Shown here in pieces: positions 21,114 through 34,154 of a stretch of 64,000 bases of DNA (position 1 is the first letter of the stretch; every line of letters starts with the position of its first letter). A program made the position numbers and the translations under genes. Where the stretch lies: positions 18,135,679-18,199,678 of the forward strand of contig NC_084944.1 in the NCBI RefSeq assembly GCF_958298935.1, written 5' to 3'. The DNA comes from Phragmites australis. Lineage: Eukaryota > Streptophyta > Magnoliopsida > Poales > Poaceae. Under the pieces are notes generated by a model. The model saw nothing but the letters and a program-made list of their open reading frames with translations, had not been told where the DNA came from and searched no databases.

Positions 21114-23795
21114 TGTGACATCCTCCTTCTCTCTAATCTGTTTCTCTCTCTGCCAAGTGAACCCCACATGTCAGACCCTCTCCTAATCTCCCGAATCCCC
21201 TTTTCCTTCTTTGAACCAGCTCCCGTTTTTGAAATCACATCGACCCCACGTGCAATCAAGGCTAATAAACATCAATTGATGCTGCAATTGGAAGCTGGCA
21301 ACTGCGGATTGAAGAGAGACATCAATTTCGCGAAGGAATCAGGCTACAAACATGGAAATAGTCATGCATTTCCTCCCGCTGCTGCATTAACCCTAGCAGG
21401 CCCCCCGAGCTCCCCTCTCTAGGCTATAAAAGCCACATTGGACCCTCGGCCGAGTCTCCTTTTACTTCACCGTGCCCGCACCTCCAAATCCCGTCGGATT
21501 TCCCCCACCCGAGAGCACTTGCGCCACTGTCGAACTCTGTTGAGCCACCCTTGTTGTTGTCGTGCTACTCCACGCCGCCCCGACGCCATCCGAGCCTTCG
21601 CTCATGTTTGCCAGCCGCTCCTCCTCGTCTATGACCGCTCGCCATCAAATTTCACTGCCATAGCCGAGCTCGCATCGCCGCCGGACCTCCACTGAAGCAG
21701 CTCGTTGTCGTCGTGCGCCCTCAAGCTTCCCTGGCGTCTCGCGACCCTTCAAATGAACTCGACATCGACATCTGGTCAAGCTCCGCCATTCGCCGTCAAC
21801 TCCCGAGCATCGATGCGTTGTTTTCGTGCTTCTCCAGCGAGCCTCCGTCGTGCCAGCCCGTTGTTGTCATTGTCTCGAGCCAGAGCCGAGGTAAGCTGCT
21901 CGTGATCGTCCGATTCGCAATCTACGGCGTAGATTAAATAAACCTTATTCATTTCAGTCTCACCTAGTTAGCAAGCCTCGTCAGCAGCCTCATCTGACGA
22001 GTAAGCCTAGTCAAACTGCCATGCAAGCAACCCTATCTGATGTAGCAGTCCAGTCAACCGTTGACATCATCATTGCGCAATAAATCCGTTTTTCCTTTAG
22101 AAAAATAATTCACGAAAATAGATTTTTTTCGAAAAATAGGTTTTCAGTTTAGAAAATTTTCCAGAAAATAGAAAATAGTTTAGATAAATATTTATAAATG
22201 TTTTTAGCTCTGTTTTTATTTCTGTAAATGTTATTTAATTTTTTTCTAGTATAAAAATTATTGCAAAAATATTAGAATAAATGTTTTATTTTGGAAAATG
22301 GTTTAGAAAATATAGATTTCTGAAATTGTTTTAAAAATGTTTTCTTTGATAAAATAAATGTTTTAATATGTTTTTATGCATATAAAATTAGTTTTATTCT
22401 TGAAAATGCAAATAAATTTTATAAAATTGTTTTAATCAGTTTTATGCTATAAAATAATTCTAAATTTTTAAATAAATGTTTTAGGCCTTTTAAAAATTAG
22501 GTTTTAATTGCATAAAAATAGTTTTGTCATTTTTAACCGTTTAAAATTCGTTTAGTCATTGTTTTCGCACTGTGTCTCTGATTTGGGCGATTCTTGCGCC
22601 CAAATCTTTTTAATATCATGCCCTAGCCAGCCTTATCGTTTGTTTGTTGTGTTCTTAGTGTTGCTTGTTTTGTTCAATGCTTATTCTTAGTGTTGCTTGT
22701 TTTGTACACGTGTAGAGAAGTTTGTCCTAGAAACGTTCGACAACATCTAAGATCAAGACTTTGGTGATTTTGAGCAATACTTTGGAGAAGGTAAGTGTCC
22801 TTGAACATCTTGCGCATATTTTACAAAGTTTTGTTTTACAAATTGCATGCTCGTCAAATATGATATCCTATGGTTAAGGTTTACTAGTTTCCCCCACTTT
22901 CCTTGTAGCCGTAGAATGGTTATCATGTTTTGGGTAGAAAATGCTTAGTGTGACTTACTCATGGGTAGCATAGGTAAATAGTATTTTGATTAATAATGTG
23001 AACCATGATAATGAGTTTGATAAAAATGCTTAGACATGGAAAGTAGAGTCTGGGCAAGTTTGGCATGATGGTTGGCCTGTGGATGTGTTCCAGGCAAGAA
23101 TGTTGGCTTTGTCAGATATTGGTTATTTTCTTGTGCTGGATGATGACGGTCTTGCCCAGACCATATTAAGGACCGGTTCGTGGAGTGACCACCTATGAAA
23201 ATAGTACAACCACAAGCCTGGTTTGGGACAGGCCTAGCCGAGTAATTCGCTATCCACTCAACATGATGTAGATCATTTAGTGGTGCGGGGAAGGAAGGGT
23301 GTACTTCCTGGAACCGTAAGGCGCAAGAGGGGGCTTCTGGGGTGGAGGGTGTACTCCACTTATGTATGGCGATGAAACCTCAGCGGATAGACACGTGCTG
23401 AGAGAGGCATTGTAAAGGATTTGTAGTGGTTTCCTGGCCACACACCTCGGAAGTGTGTAAGTGTTTTGATCAACACAGGCATAATGGAAATCATGACTTG
23501 TGGGTAAAGTGTAGAACCTCTGCGGAGTGAAAACTGATATATCACCCGTGCTCACGGTCATGAGCGGCATGAACTCATCACATGATTAGTCGGGTGGTTT
23601 CGAATGGTTTGGATGGTCTTTGGTTGGTTCGGGTGGATCACAATGGTGGGAACTCTAATTAGACCTTGGTTTTGAGTAGAGGTGAATGGAACCTTAGATG
23701 AGGAGCAAGGTGGTTGGAATCTTGACTCAAGTTTTAAAAGATCTTTTACATAGTAAATATGTTGCTTTTAGAATTGTTGTACTACAAAAATGGTA
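21114..23795 (+). mobile_element. long LTR fragment (TGTGACATCC type)
   Basis: Starts with TGTGACATCC, has a TATA box (GGCTATAAAAG, about 21422-21432) preceded by CCCTAG and followed by a GC-rich leader, then a very AT-rich segment (22080-22560) full of TTTAGAAAATA-like runs. A long non-coding stretch follows. The 54989-55617 fragment has the same start and leader layout. This resembles the multi-kilobase LTRs of grass gypsy elements. No gag or pol was found nearby, so it may be a solo LTR. The 3' boundary is approximate. Confidence 0.55.
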
Positions 23796-24650
23796 TTTAT
23801 GCAAATAAACCCCTGGGTTAATACATTTTTTGGGGGGCTGGGTTTAAATACCCCCTTCCCCCTTTTCATCAGTGCTGCTGAACCAACTCGAGATAAAATA
23901 CTACATAGCCTCTTTAGAGTCCACCCACTCCTCTAGTGTATTAACTCTAGTAAGGATTTGAGGGTTTGGGTTGAAAAGTGAGATTGAGTGCTAGTGAGTT
24001 TAAATCCGTCTTTTGAGCACTTGAGTTCTTCGTCAAGCCGTCGACTCGTATTTGTTACTCTTGGAGCTCCGAGCTCCTAGACGGTTAGGCATCACCCAAA
24101 GAGCACCCAGGCTTATGGAGTGTCGTGGGAAGTTTGTGAAGGTCATCCTCGCCTCCACAAGGGAAGAGGAAGGTTGAGTAAGCTCCGAGCTCAATCTTTG
24201 TTGTCTCTCGGTGAGGATAAGGGTTGCAAGAGACCCGACTCTTTGTGAGCACCTCAACAGAGACATAGGATTGTTGGATCCGAACTTCAGGAAACAAATA
24301 CTTGTCTTTCTCACTTTCTTGCATACTTTCTTGTTCTAGCTGATCTTTTGGGTGAGTTGCCCCAATCTACTTATTTGTGAGTTTGTGACCGCATGTGGTT
24401 GTTGAAAAAAAAACTCATAGATCAATTGAAACATGTGGTAACTCATAGACTCATCTAGATTTGCCTAAAAATTCATAGTCTTCAATTTCCTGTTACTACT
24501 GAAGTATCCGAGTTCACCCGGAGTATCTGGATCCTGTGCAACCCAGAGTCTCCAGATTGATCTGGAGTATCCGGACTTTGTAATCCGCTATGAAGTTTTA
24601 AATTTCAGGAAACGCCTATTCATCCCCCTCTAGGCGATATCACGTACATT
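23796..24650 (+). mobile_element. copia-like LTR fragment
   Basis: Contains a TATA-like GGGTTTAAATACCCCC (about 23841-23856), GGAGTATC/GGATCC-type repeats (24505-24580) and near its end AACGCCTATTCATCCCCCTC, the motif shared in reverse with the 17538-19182 insertion. The usual TGGTATCAGAGC primer site of grass copia elements does not follow. The sequence instead passes into an F-box relic, so the element is truncated there. Confidence 0.5.
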
Positions 24651-24665
24651 CAGTTTGTCTAACAG

Positions 24666-25866
24666 TTAAGGAAATGAAAGCCATTGCATCAACCAATCCT
24701 CAAAACTAGCTTTGCTTTCGCTATAACTGCAATGTACATGCTTGCTATTTACTTGGAGTATAGAAACTTGTGAATGGATGACACAAGGCGTAGAGCAATT
24801 TTTGAGAAACTTCTTAAACTGCATTGACTCAAGATGGACCATGAAGATAACTCCAATATCTGTTGATTTAAACCTCACATTATAGTCTTCATCCAACCCC
24901 AATATCCTTAGGGACATCAGATCCACTGTTGGCTTCAGCTCAAGAAGGTTTCTCAGCTCAATAGTATTCCCAAGCATCCATCTAGTAATACCATCACCAT
25001 TGGACGTTGGACGTCATCTTCCATATACAGACACTGAAGACTGCTAGAATGCATGATGAAGCTGAGACCAACATGGTGAGAAGGCATAATCAAGAATTGG
25101 CACTCGCCATGGAGAAAGGCATTGAAGTCAAATGCATCTGATGGTACATCTATAACCGCTAGGTTTTGCCTATCCCAATCAAACTCAAGGATGGCAATGT
25201 TTTCTCCAGCAACAAGCAAATGGAATTCCTAGTCAGGGAACTAGAACAAGTAGGAGAAAAAGCCATAACAATCAACATCTGCATTATTGAGAAGACATTG
25301 CCCCATGCCCTGGTCTCTGATGAGTAAACACAGGCAAAAAATTGTTCTCTATCTTCACCTACTAAGACCACATGGAATGGGTCCGACTGCAAACGCCATA
25401 CACGTGACCTTGGTCGCTGGTAGCACAAACAACTCCCCCATCAACTACAAACAACATGTTGTCATCCAACGCTGAGGAAAGGCAACTGGACGCAGGTCGC
25501 TAGTGATGGGGTCCCAAGCCCACACCAAAAAATATTGCTCTTTCTAGCTACTGACAAGCACATGGCCATGGTGGCAGCCAAGAACTTTGCTACCCAGACC
25601 GACTCGCAAGAAGAAGTGTGTGACAGGGATGCAATCTGGTGGATCCAGCATTAAAGTGAAGCTGATGCTTCCAGAGAAATTGCAAAAGAAGCCAAGGAGA
25701 TGGGGCTTCTGGTGTTAGGCGCGAAAGTCACAGAGTAAACGAGGGGTGGAGATGAGGCAGCGCCAACGCTTGCATACGAGGGAGGTGCGTGAGAGGGAGG
25801 ACGACCGCGGTGGGAGGCGAATAGGATCTGGGCTAGGAGGTCATCGTTGTCCAGCAGGGGCATCAA
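24666..25866 (-). pseudogene. F-box protein relic (grass F-box with beta-propeller-like region)
   Basis: Read on the minus strand, an F-box start PLLDNDDLLAQILFASHRGR is seen at 25866-25800, and later frames give GSKVLGCHHGHVLVSS, DPITSDLRPVAF, RVWRLQSDPFHVVLVGEDRE, DYNVRFKSTDIGVIFMVHLE and SFEDWLMQWL. These blocks match the large grass F-box family with a C-terminal F-box-associated region. Several frame changes and stops separate the blocks, so it cannot make a full protein. Such proteins serve as substrate receptors of SCF ubiquitin ligases. Confidence 0.65.
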
Positions 25867-27118
25867 CGACGCCGAGTTAGGGTGCTAGCGGGTCATCTCG
25901 CTATCGTCTTCATTCATTACCCTAATTCCCTGGGCATGGGGAGTTGGTTAGTTAGCAATCCACATCTAGGGTTTAGGACACCACGATTGGATAGCAACAA
26001 GAGAAGGGGCGGAATGGAGCATCCAACCTGTGTGCGAGAGGGGAAGGGAGGGGAGGCGAGGGTGAAGGACAACGCTCTCTTTCCAGCAGCTGCGGCGGTG
26101 GGTTGGCCGAGAGGCGAGGTGTGACGAGGTTGGTACCTGAGGCACCTTCTCAGTAGCCCAAACCCTAGCAGTTGTGAGAGGAAGACGAATGCTTCGATGC
26201 TTTGGGTGAGGTGAGTCGAACCCAACTAGGGGCATTTTGGTTAAACTGGCACCTCAATAGTGGAACGACTATGGGAGACTAAGGGAGTGGTGCTTATTCG
26301 GGGAAAAATATTACTTCCTCCATTTTTTTATAGCCATATAATGAATCTATCGATGTTTTACCTTCTTTACCCTCATTTATCACATGCTCTCTCATCTACT
26401 TGCACTCACTAATTATTCTCTCATAGTTTGGTTATTTCATCTCCTCTTTCTGTTGGTTTCATACACTCTTAATTGTGTTTCTATAGAAGTATGATCTATC
26501 AATTTTTTAGTGGCAACTTTTTCTGTTCCGTTTAAGTGAACCATGAAACCTAAATGCTAAATCACAAAGTCAATGAATCTAGATTACATGCTGTGGATCA
26601 AAGTTTTTATGGCACTTTAATTCCTTCTCCATCCTAGCTACAAAAGCACGGATTGAGGATGGCCTGGCATTGACTGCAACTGCAATAATGGGATGACAAG
26701 GCGGTAAAGACATCATCGACCATACGGTTTAAGTGAGCAGTGGGTTAGGAGATGCTATCAAAGTAGTGGTTAGGGTACAATTGGACTAGAGGGGTAGCGA
26801 CCGAATGCATGGGAGAAGTGATAAGGCCCCGTTGAGAATAGTTGATGGTGGTAGAAGAGGCACGACACCCGAAGAAGCTAAGGACAGATGTTGATACCAA
26901 TGGAGTTGCTAGTCATAAGAAAGATGTCGAGAGAGAAAATATGTAAGTTAGTTGGGAGGAGGGGTCTTGATCACATGGTACTATCTACTTTTTTTAGGTT
27001 AAAAAAAGTCGCCAACAAAAATTAGCCATGGAGAGGAGTAGGATTGCAAGGGCATAGGTGATGCATGCATGATAATCTTAATTTAGCAATTCGGATTAAG
27101 CACCTTTTTATATGAAGC
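25867..27118. other. intergenic, no gene seen
   Basis: Mixed composition. A CTTCCTCCATTTTTTTATAG stretch (26312-26332) resembles one end of a Stowaway-type element, but no partner terminus was found. Short ORFs have no recognisable domain. Confidence 0.35.
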
Positions 27119-27275
27119 AAATTCTATAGGATTGGGTCATCGAAATATCTTCTTCCCTGTGATGACACGTGTCCCCTTCCTCTTTCTCCTCTTCAGCTCA
27201 GCCGTTGGATCAAAAGATATATAGCTAAATTAGAATCTCACAGAGGTTTTTTATAGTAAGATCCTATAAAATTTA
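27119..27275. mobile_element. MITE-like element upstream of LIP1
   Basis: Terminal inverted repeats AAATTCTATAGGAT (27119-27132) and the complement of ATCCTATAAAATTT (27261-27274) differ at one base. The interior holds TGTGATGACACGTGTCC and TCCTCTTCAGCTCAGCC, blocks that recur in the related element at 37583-37705. It lies about 470 bp upstream of the LIP1 start codon, probably within promoter range. Confidence 0.5.
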
Positions 27276-27742
27276 CTTTTTTTTATCTGAAAGGGGTTTT
27301 TTCCGGTAATCCGATATTGTTTTGTAACTAGTAACTGACCCTTTTTTTTAGTAACTGATGTTTAGTGCTTTAAACATTATCAAAGTTATTACTTCCCCAC
27401 AGAAAAGAATGGTGTACATTCGGAGGCAGCTGATCTCCGCCGCCCCTTCTCCATCCGGCGGCAAGGAAGTGACCGCAGGGCACGGGGAGCCTGGCGGTTG
27501 GCACATCTCCGTCTGCCTCACGCAGCAACGGGACGAGCAGCGCTCCAGCAACTCGGCACGGCAGCCGGCCGACCGACCGACCAACCAACCAACCGACTCG
27601 GCAGCCGCAAGCCCGCAGATCCCGTCCCCCTTCCCTCCACGGCTCGGTTCCCTGCTTCCGGATGCGGCTGGGGCCGCCGCCGCCGGATCCACCGATCTAG
27701 TTGGTGCTGCTGCCGCTGTTTGGTTGTGGCGAGGAGAGGAAG

Positions 27743-30700
27743 ATGAGGTTCTGGAGGGACGGCGGCGGGAGCGGGGCCGGTAGTGGGCGGGACCTCAACG
27801 GCGGGCCGCCCTGCGGCCAGGTGCGCGTCCTCGTCGTCGGCGACTCAGGTCAGCCCATCTTGCCTTGCCGCGGATTATTAGCAGTAAATGTTGCGCCTTT
27901 CTTGTTGTTTAGGTTCAACTTAGTGGGATTGCCTCCACCTGACAAACGTAGGGGAATTGACTTATGTGCGGCTAGAAAGGATCGCCTGCCCGATCAATAA
28001 TCGACACTCTAATTGAATATTGCCGCGGGATTTTAGCGACGCTAGCGAGAGACTATATTATCAGTAAATGTCGCGCCTTTCGACTTGTTTAGGATCGCCG
28101 GCCTGATCACGAATCGACAATCTATTTCTGGTGCTTCGGCCGATGTGTTCTTGCACTCCTCAGTTTGACTGATGAGTTCTCCCTTAGGATTTGATTTTAC
28201 CGATGATGAATTCGTGCTGTGCACTCTTCAATTCGATGCCATTTGATCTTTTTCACTTCAACACTCAAGGGTGTCATGGTCCACGGATCCTTCTGATTTG
28301 GCTGTGGTTAATATGCAATTCGGTTTGCCTATGAGCTCAGCTTGTAAGCAACACAATCAGTATTGATGCCATTTGATCCTCACACTCACTTCCACACTGA
28401 ATGGTGGCATGGGCCGCAGATCCTTCTAACTTAGCAGTGGTTACTATGCAATCCGGTTCAGTTATGAGCTCAGCCTGTAGTCAATATATGCAGCTCTGCC
28501 AAAAATGTAAGCTATCTCCACTCTTCAGGCTAAAATGTGATACCGATACTTAAAAAGGAAGACGGTGTGATGCCATTCTCTCAAACTGCATACTTGCCTA
28601 TTGCCTGAGATTATGAAGCATGTGTGCTTGTGACGGTTTTCGCAGCAGAATTCACGTAACTTTTATCAAGCGGTTATGAAAAGATTTGAGAATCTCATTT
28701 TAGGACAGCTTGGATCATGTGTAGGCTTAAGGTGTAAGCTAAGATTAGCTTGTGTGGTGTCAAAGCTACTCACGCTGCTAAGCTGCCTTCCAATGAATGC
28801 AACACCTCAAGTTGCTATTGTATGATTTGAATACATTTCGTTTGTGCTTTTCTTCTACAAGAATTTATTACTTTAATGGTAAGTGTTTCTTCGACTGTTA
28901 TGGCTTTCTCGTTGTGCTAGTCCTCTCTTCCTTGAAAAGTTCATGACAAAAGCATCATTTTGGGAGCTATCCCTGCTGAACTTTGTGAACCCAAACAATA
29001 TTTTTCTTGAACTCGTCAAAACAGCTATGCTAAAGTGTTGATAAGGGCTATGCTGGCTTATTCTCCTATTAATAACATGCTGCACTAAAGATCGAGAATC
29101 TATGAGAATCGAAGACCTATATGTATGGTACTTTGTTATTGTTTGGAATAAACTATAAATTCTGGCGCATACCATTCCCTTAAAATATGCATCAAAATAT
29201 TTTAGCAGTGATTCTAAGCTCTCCACAGAACTAAACCACACAATCTTTATTGTTGTACAATTAGTAATGGATCGGGGGATGGTTGCACATTGAAACCACA
29301 ATGTGCGATGAAAACACATTTTTGGGAGAGCAGAACATTGAAGCACTTCTAAAATATGATCCATGTATCCTACTAATGTATTTTGAATTACTCTTTTGTC
29401 ATACATGATGTGAACTACTAGGTTTAATATGATTATGGATAAGAATTAATTAAAGTGGAACTATTAAACAATACCTATTGAATATTGCTTAATTGTGTGG
29501 GAGTCTGGAAAATGACCATGTTCCTTAACTCTTCACAGGTGTGGGGAAATCTTCTTTGGTACATCTCTTGTTAAAAGGTTCTGCAGTTGCTCGACCAGCC
29601 CAAACAATAGGATGCAGCGTGGGTGCTAAAGTAAGAAATGCTGTGGCTAACTTCCTTTGTTTTAAATTGTAAAATATATTTTTGCATAAGCTTTAACTCC
29701 CATCATTTCAGCATATCACTTACAGTAGTCCAGGGAGTTCGTCTAATAGCATCAAGGGTGATGCTGAAAGGAACTTCTTTGTTGAGCTTTGGGATGTTTC
29801 AGGACATGAGCGTTACAAAGAGTGTCGTTCACTCTTTTATTCACAAATTAATGGTAGGTGTTTCTATACCTTTTTTCTTTACCAATACACTAATCTTGTG
29901 CTGCATCTTTGTAGTCATTACAACCTGTTCTCCATAGCTACTTTAGTTCTGTACTCTGTATGGCACACTATTCACTTTGAATGTTCTTGTTTCTTCTAAA
30001 TCCGTGTTTCCAAGTATTTTGCATATTTGCTATAGCTTGCTATTTAATTCATAACCTGCTCAACTTCTTGAAATTTTATGACTTAAGACAATTCAATCCC
30101 TATCAAGTTCAGCCCATTAGGGCCCATGTGATGGAGGAGCACCACACCCCCTAATCAAATATAAGTAATGAAAATAAAAAAAAATCCTTGACCCTTAAAT
30201 TTGGAGGGAACGGCCATATGCGGCAAAGAGGGTATTTCGATGGTATGTTCACTTACCAGGATGACACCAGATGAAAAATCAACAAATGGGTGTGTTCGAG
30301 GAAAAAAATTCAACAAATGGTCTTTTACTATAATTTAGATTTTGAGTTGGAAAAATCCATAGCTGCGTTTACTCTATTAGTCTTGAAAAATCTTTCATAT
30401 GCAGTTCATATATCCTTAGGAAATGGATCTTATGCATCCTGTATTCACCTTTTCCAAATTATTCATCAGGTGTCATATTTGTTTATGACCTCTCTCAGAG
30501 GAAGACAAAGACAAATTTGAACAAGTGGGCAGTGGAGGTTGCTGAATCTGGGACCTTTTCAGCTCCTCTTGGGTCTGGTGGTCCAGGTGGCCTTCCGGTT
30601 CCTTACCTAGTGATTGCTAACAAAGTGGATATTGCTCCAAGAGATGGTAAAAGAGTTAGCAGTGGAAATCTTGTTGATGTCGCTCGTCAATGGGTAGAAA

Positions 30701-31584
30701 AGCAAGGCCTACTTCCATCCAGCGAAGAACTTCCACTTGTAGAGAGCTTCCCTGGCAATTCTGGTCTGCTCACGGTAAATTATTTTTATTAACATTACAT
30801 GCTGTTTGATCTCTTACACTTTAACCAACTATAATGTGGTGGTCCGTAGGCTGTCTGACTAGTGGAGAATAATACTTAATTCTTTTCTCAGTGTATGTAT
30901 GAGATGAGGCTTTTAATTTTTTTAATGACAGGTTGTCCTTTTAAATACAGGCTGCCAAAGAGGCAAGATATGACAAAGAAGCTTTGATCAAGTTCTTCCG
31001 CATGGTTTGTGCAAAAGAGCCATTAGCCATTTGATTACAATTCTCATTATATTTTATTATTTGTTAACACTGTTAAGGTGCATCATTCAGTTGATAAGGA
31101 GAAGATATTTTTCAAATGAGCTTCCTGCTCCTAGCCCATGGTCACTCACTCCCAGAGAGGATACCATTCTTCCTGTTGAAACTGTGAATGATGAGGACCT
31201 GCTCCAAAGAAAAAGGTGGCTCTCCCTCTTTCTGTTGCTGACACATGCATGCCCACTTGGTTTAATGAACATCCTCGCTGTGGTTTTTCATCTAACAATT
31301 GAATATATGTGGGGACAAGATCAACTGTTCTGTTACTGGTTACTTTAGCAGCATATTTTTGAGACATTTATTTTCTTCTCTTTTGCAGCTATAGCAGCCA
31401 GAGCTACAAATACAATGGAGTTGCTCCACTGCCTGCGCAGCGGAACCTAACTCCACCCCCCACACTCTACCCACAGCAGCCAATGTCTTCCTCGTCAGAG
31501 AACTACAGATACCACAGATTCTCCTCTTCGTCAATACCTGATGCAGGCAGTGGTCGAACAAGCCGAGCATACATCAATATATGA
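27743..31584 (+). CDS. LIP1: small GTPase LIP1 (LIGHT INSENSITIVE PERIOD1), 7 exons, 339 aa
   Basis: Exons 27743-27848, 29539-29630, 29712-29853, 30470-30774, 30951-31004, 31091-31215 and 31389-31584 total 1020 nt with all GT-AG junctions and no stop before TGA. The product starts MRFWRD, then CGQVRVLVVGDSGVGKSS (P-loop 33-40), WDVSGHE (G3, 93-99), YLVIANKVD (G4, NKVD 164-167), and a conserved tail with KFFRMLIRRRYFS and PAQRNLTPPPTLYPQQP. This is the plant LIP1 family, an atypical Ras/Rab-like GTPase that in Arabidopsis tunes circadian period and is linked to microtubule organisation. It ends in AYINI with no prenylation cysteine, as expected for this family. A GC-rich first exon and a 1.7-kb first intron are typical of grass genes. 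It looks fully functional. Confidence 0.93.
28236..28489. repeat. 127-bp imperfect tandem duplication in LIP1 intron 1
   Basis: GATGCCATTTGATC begins units at about 28237 and 28364. Each continues with TGG-CATGG-CC-C-GATCCTTCT, ATGCAAT-CGGTT and ATGAGCTCAGC. A second short repeat (CAGTAAATGTTGCGCCTTTC) is at 27881 and 28060. Confidence 0.7.
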
Positions 31585-32569
31585 TCCATGAGTAGCCATT
31601 ACAACCTCGAATGTGGAAAACGCATGCTGCCTGGCCTTCTGAATCCCAGAATTGTGGCCTTTTGAGTTATTCACCTGTTTTGTTGGTAAGATGTGCATGT
31701 TGTCAGGGTGTCTCTTTTTCTATTGTTGCAATCTTTGTGGGATCACTAGTGATCAATTCTTTTATTTCTTCCCTGTATATGTTTTGAATTTTGTTATTGT
31801 ATGCAAGGCAACACGCATGTTATATGAATTCAATAGGATCACTTAACGGTAACACACGACATGGTGTACTGTTAACTATTGATATTCTATGTAATGCAAT
31901 TTTGAATCAAGCTGTTCCCAACTCCCTGGGAAGTCACCTGGAAGAAATGAAGGCTTGTGGGACTCTAACTGTATATGTATCAGCGTGCTGTTTGATGAGA
32001 ATACTTCATCACGATCATTTTCGACAGATTGTGGTGGTCAAGCACATATGTGATCCGTTGAGAAATATGTTTGGTAGGAGAGCATTACTTGCAGGTATTT
32101 TTTTAATCTAGATGTATAGATATTATAAGAATATAGTTTGGATAAAACCATACCTGTTTTCACCTGTTTGTATGGCATCATGTCTACTCTATATATCAGC
32201 CGTTTACCATGTGTTGCATTAACTGTGATATATATATTTTCTTTATCTCAAACAATATTGTGCATTTACAATGTAGTCTGTTTCAAGAAACATGTGGATA
32301 GAAACACAAAGAAAATTTTGCTTTGGAGCTTGAAAATGGCGGCACATGGTGCATATATTCATCAATAGATGCTGCTAGAAAAAGGCAGAATCTTATTTAC
32401 ATGGCTATAAAAGACCGATGTGACGTCAAAGCTCATCATCTTGTGTCGAAAAGATAATTGTAATCACAGAAAACTACTTTCTGAAGACTCTTAGAAAGCT
32501 ATATTGGTTGAGTACAATGACAGAACAACAGGTATAATCTCATACTAAACAATTGAGGTTCCTATCATG
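31585..32569. other. LIP1 3' flank, no further gene seen
   Basis: Contains the presumed 3' UTR of LIP1 and AT-rich spacer. No recognisable ORF or repeat. Confidence 0.4.
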
Positions 32570-33117
32570 TTACTTGTCTAAACGCTGGCGCTTCTTGCTA
32601 GGTGATGCTATATCATGCTGAGAGATCTTCTCCTCATCACAATATGTAGCAAGGTTAACAAACCATTTGTATGGGGGTATCCGAGATTCCCCCGTGACAA
32701 TCAAACTCCCCCTTGGGTAAGACAGTTAAGCCAGCAATCAGATCTCCAAACATTACCTTGGGCAACTCCCTTGGAATCATCGCGTTTGCTGTGATGAGGC
32801 ATGAGGCGAAGCGTAGAAGATGATGGTGATGAAGATGATGATGCCACAAATCTTGTTATATCTACAAGATGATATTTGTCCATAAGATTCTTTGGATGCT
32901 CGTCAAACACCGAAAAGTTGTTCTTTACCACATTCCTGTACCTTTTTAATATGCTGTGCCACAAGTGAACATTGTGATTCTTCCGCAGCATATCAGCGCA
33001 CACGTTAGCTGTGACGATTGACGAGTGATCCTCCCACTGCTGCTGCTAGATCTTTTGCTACTGATGCTAACTGAGGGTGTTCCTTTGGGTTTGTGCTCCC
33101 AAATGCTAACCTTGAAG
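32570..33117 (-). pseudogene. NB-ARC-like family relic D (C-terminal half)
   Basis: On the minus strand: RLAFGSTNPKEHPQLASVAK and AAAVGGSLV, a frame change, TANVCADMLRKNHNVHLWH, FSVFDEHPKNLMDKYHLVDI, a Ser-rich segment, then another frame with LPKVMFGDLIAGLTVLPKGE, another change, ESRIPPYKWFVNLATYC and the tail SKKRQRLDK before a TAA at 32570. At least three frame changes break it. The C-terminal basic cluster occupies the same place as in the two intact genes. The N-terminal half and P-loop are absent. Confidence 0.8.
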
Positions 33118-33725
33118 AATGGCTCCGATGTGCACCACGTTGGAGAACTAGTGGAGCAACCTCGACGCCCATGTGGTGGATCAGAGGGAGGATGAGGAGA
33201 TAGGGGTTGAGCGGATGCTAGCTGGCATGAGCTCGCATAGGCAGTAATGTGTTTTGTTGGTGGTGGTACAACATACACACTTTAGCTTTACATGTATGTG
33301 GCACATGCGCGGTTACGAGTGACTCCCAAATGCGAGAAACTTGGTAGCACACTAAACATGATTGTTTCAGTTTAAATTTTGAATTTTGGGTTTCACACTG
33401 GCGATCCAAGGTTCCACGTCGGCGACTTGATGAGCTCCCGTGTGCCTGCTGATCTGCCGCTGCGTGTGTCCACCGGCGAGGGAATATTTTTCCTCCACTT
33501 GTCTCCCTGCTGCTAATTCGGCAACGGGAGATTTGGTCAGGCATTTTTCAAATCAGCTTCGCAAATTTAGCCGCTTTGTTCGTCGGCGGTGTCTAGGCTG
33601 CTGCCCGGTGGGGAGATTCCATGACGCGCATAGGGCTGCTGCTCTTTGTCCTCGGCATCGCGCTCTGCACTGTGCTTCATCTGACAATATGGTGATGAGA
33701 CGCCTGATCTAGCCATCTGCCTACG
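33118..33725. other. no gene identified
   Basis: Relic D homology stops near 33117. The rest shows short frames only. A plus-strand frame around 33130-33245 has an internal stop and was not recognised. Confidence 0.35.
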
Positions 33726-34154
33726 ATGGCATCTCGGCGAATGGCGATGGAGCCACCAACACAGGACTCGCCGGCGTCCCCAGCATTGGAATCTCGGCAG
33801 GCCGGGATGGACTGTACGTCACCCTCCGCAGAGGAATTTGTGGAGGCTGCCATGGAGGCTGGTTACTCGGTGGAGACTCTGGTAGAGGCCGAAGCCGGGT
33901 TGCAGCTTGCCGCGTATTTTGGGGACTGCTCGCTGGCCGCGAAGGTGGTCGACGCCATGGTGAAAAGGCAGCTCAAACCGTGGAAGGGTCCCCTACCGAA
34001 GCCGAGGATCTTGTTGTCACTTTTGGGATTTTCCTGTTGGAAATTGTCTTTGGGTCTTTTTCCCTGCTTCTTGTTTCTCTCTCTGCCGGTCCAAACTCCA
34101 ATTCGGCCCATGGCCCGCCGGTTTCGTTTATCTCCAGAGAGGGCTCTGCCCTAA
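33726..34154 (+). other. unidentified GC-rich ORF (142 codons)
   Basis: The first 95 codons look protein-like (acidic, helical: EEFVEAAMEAGYSVETLVEA, GDCSLAAKVVDAMVKRQLKP), while the remainder is hydrophobic and Arg-rich, as if read into non-coding sequence. It precedes a decayed LINE and may be part of that element's ORF1 or leader. No family was recognised. Confidence 0.25.

Noticed and set aside
26306..26340. Possible Stowaway MITE (CTTCCTCCATTTTTTTATAG)
   Set aside because: Only one terminus-like stretch. No complementary end or TA target repeat was found within 600 bp.
27348..27692. Frames around the LIP1 5' UTR on both strands
   Set aside because: GC-rich leader of LIP1. The upstream plus-strand frame ends at 27783 in a different frame from LIP1 and lacks family similarity.
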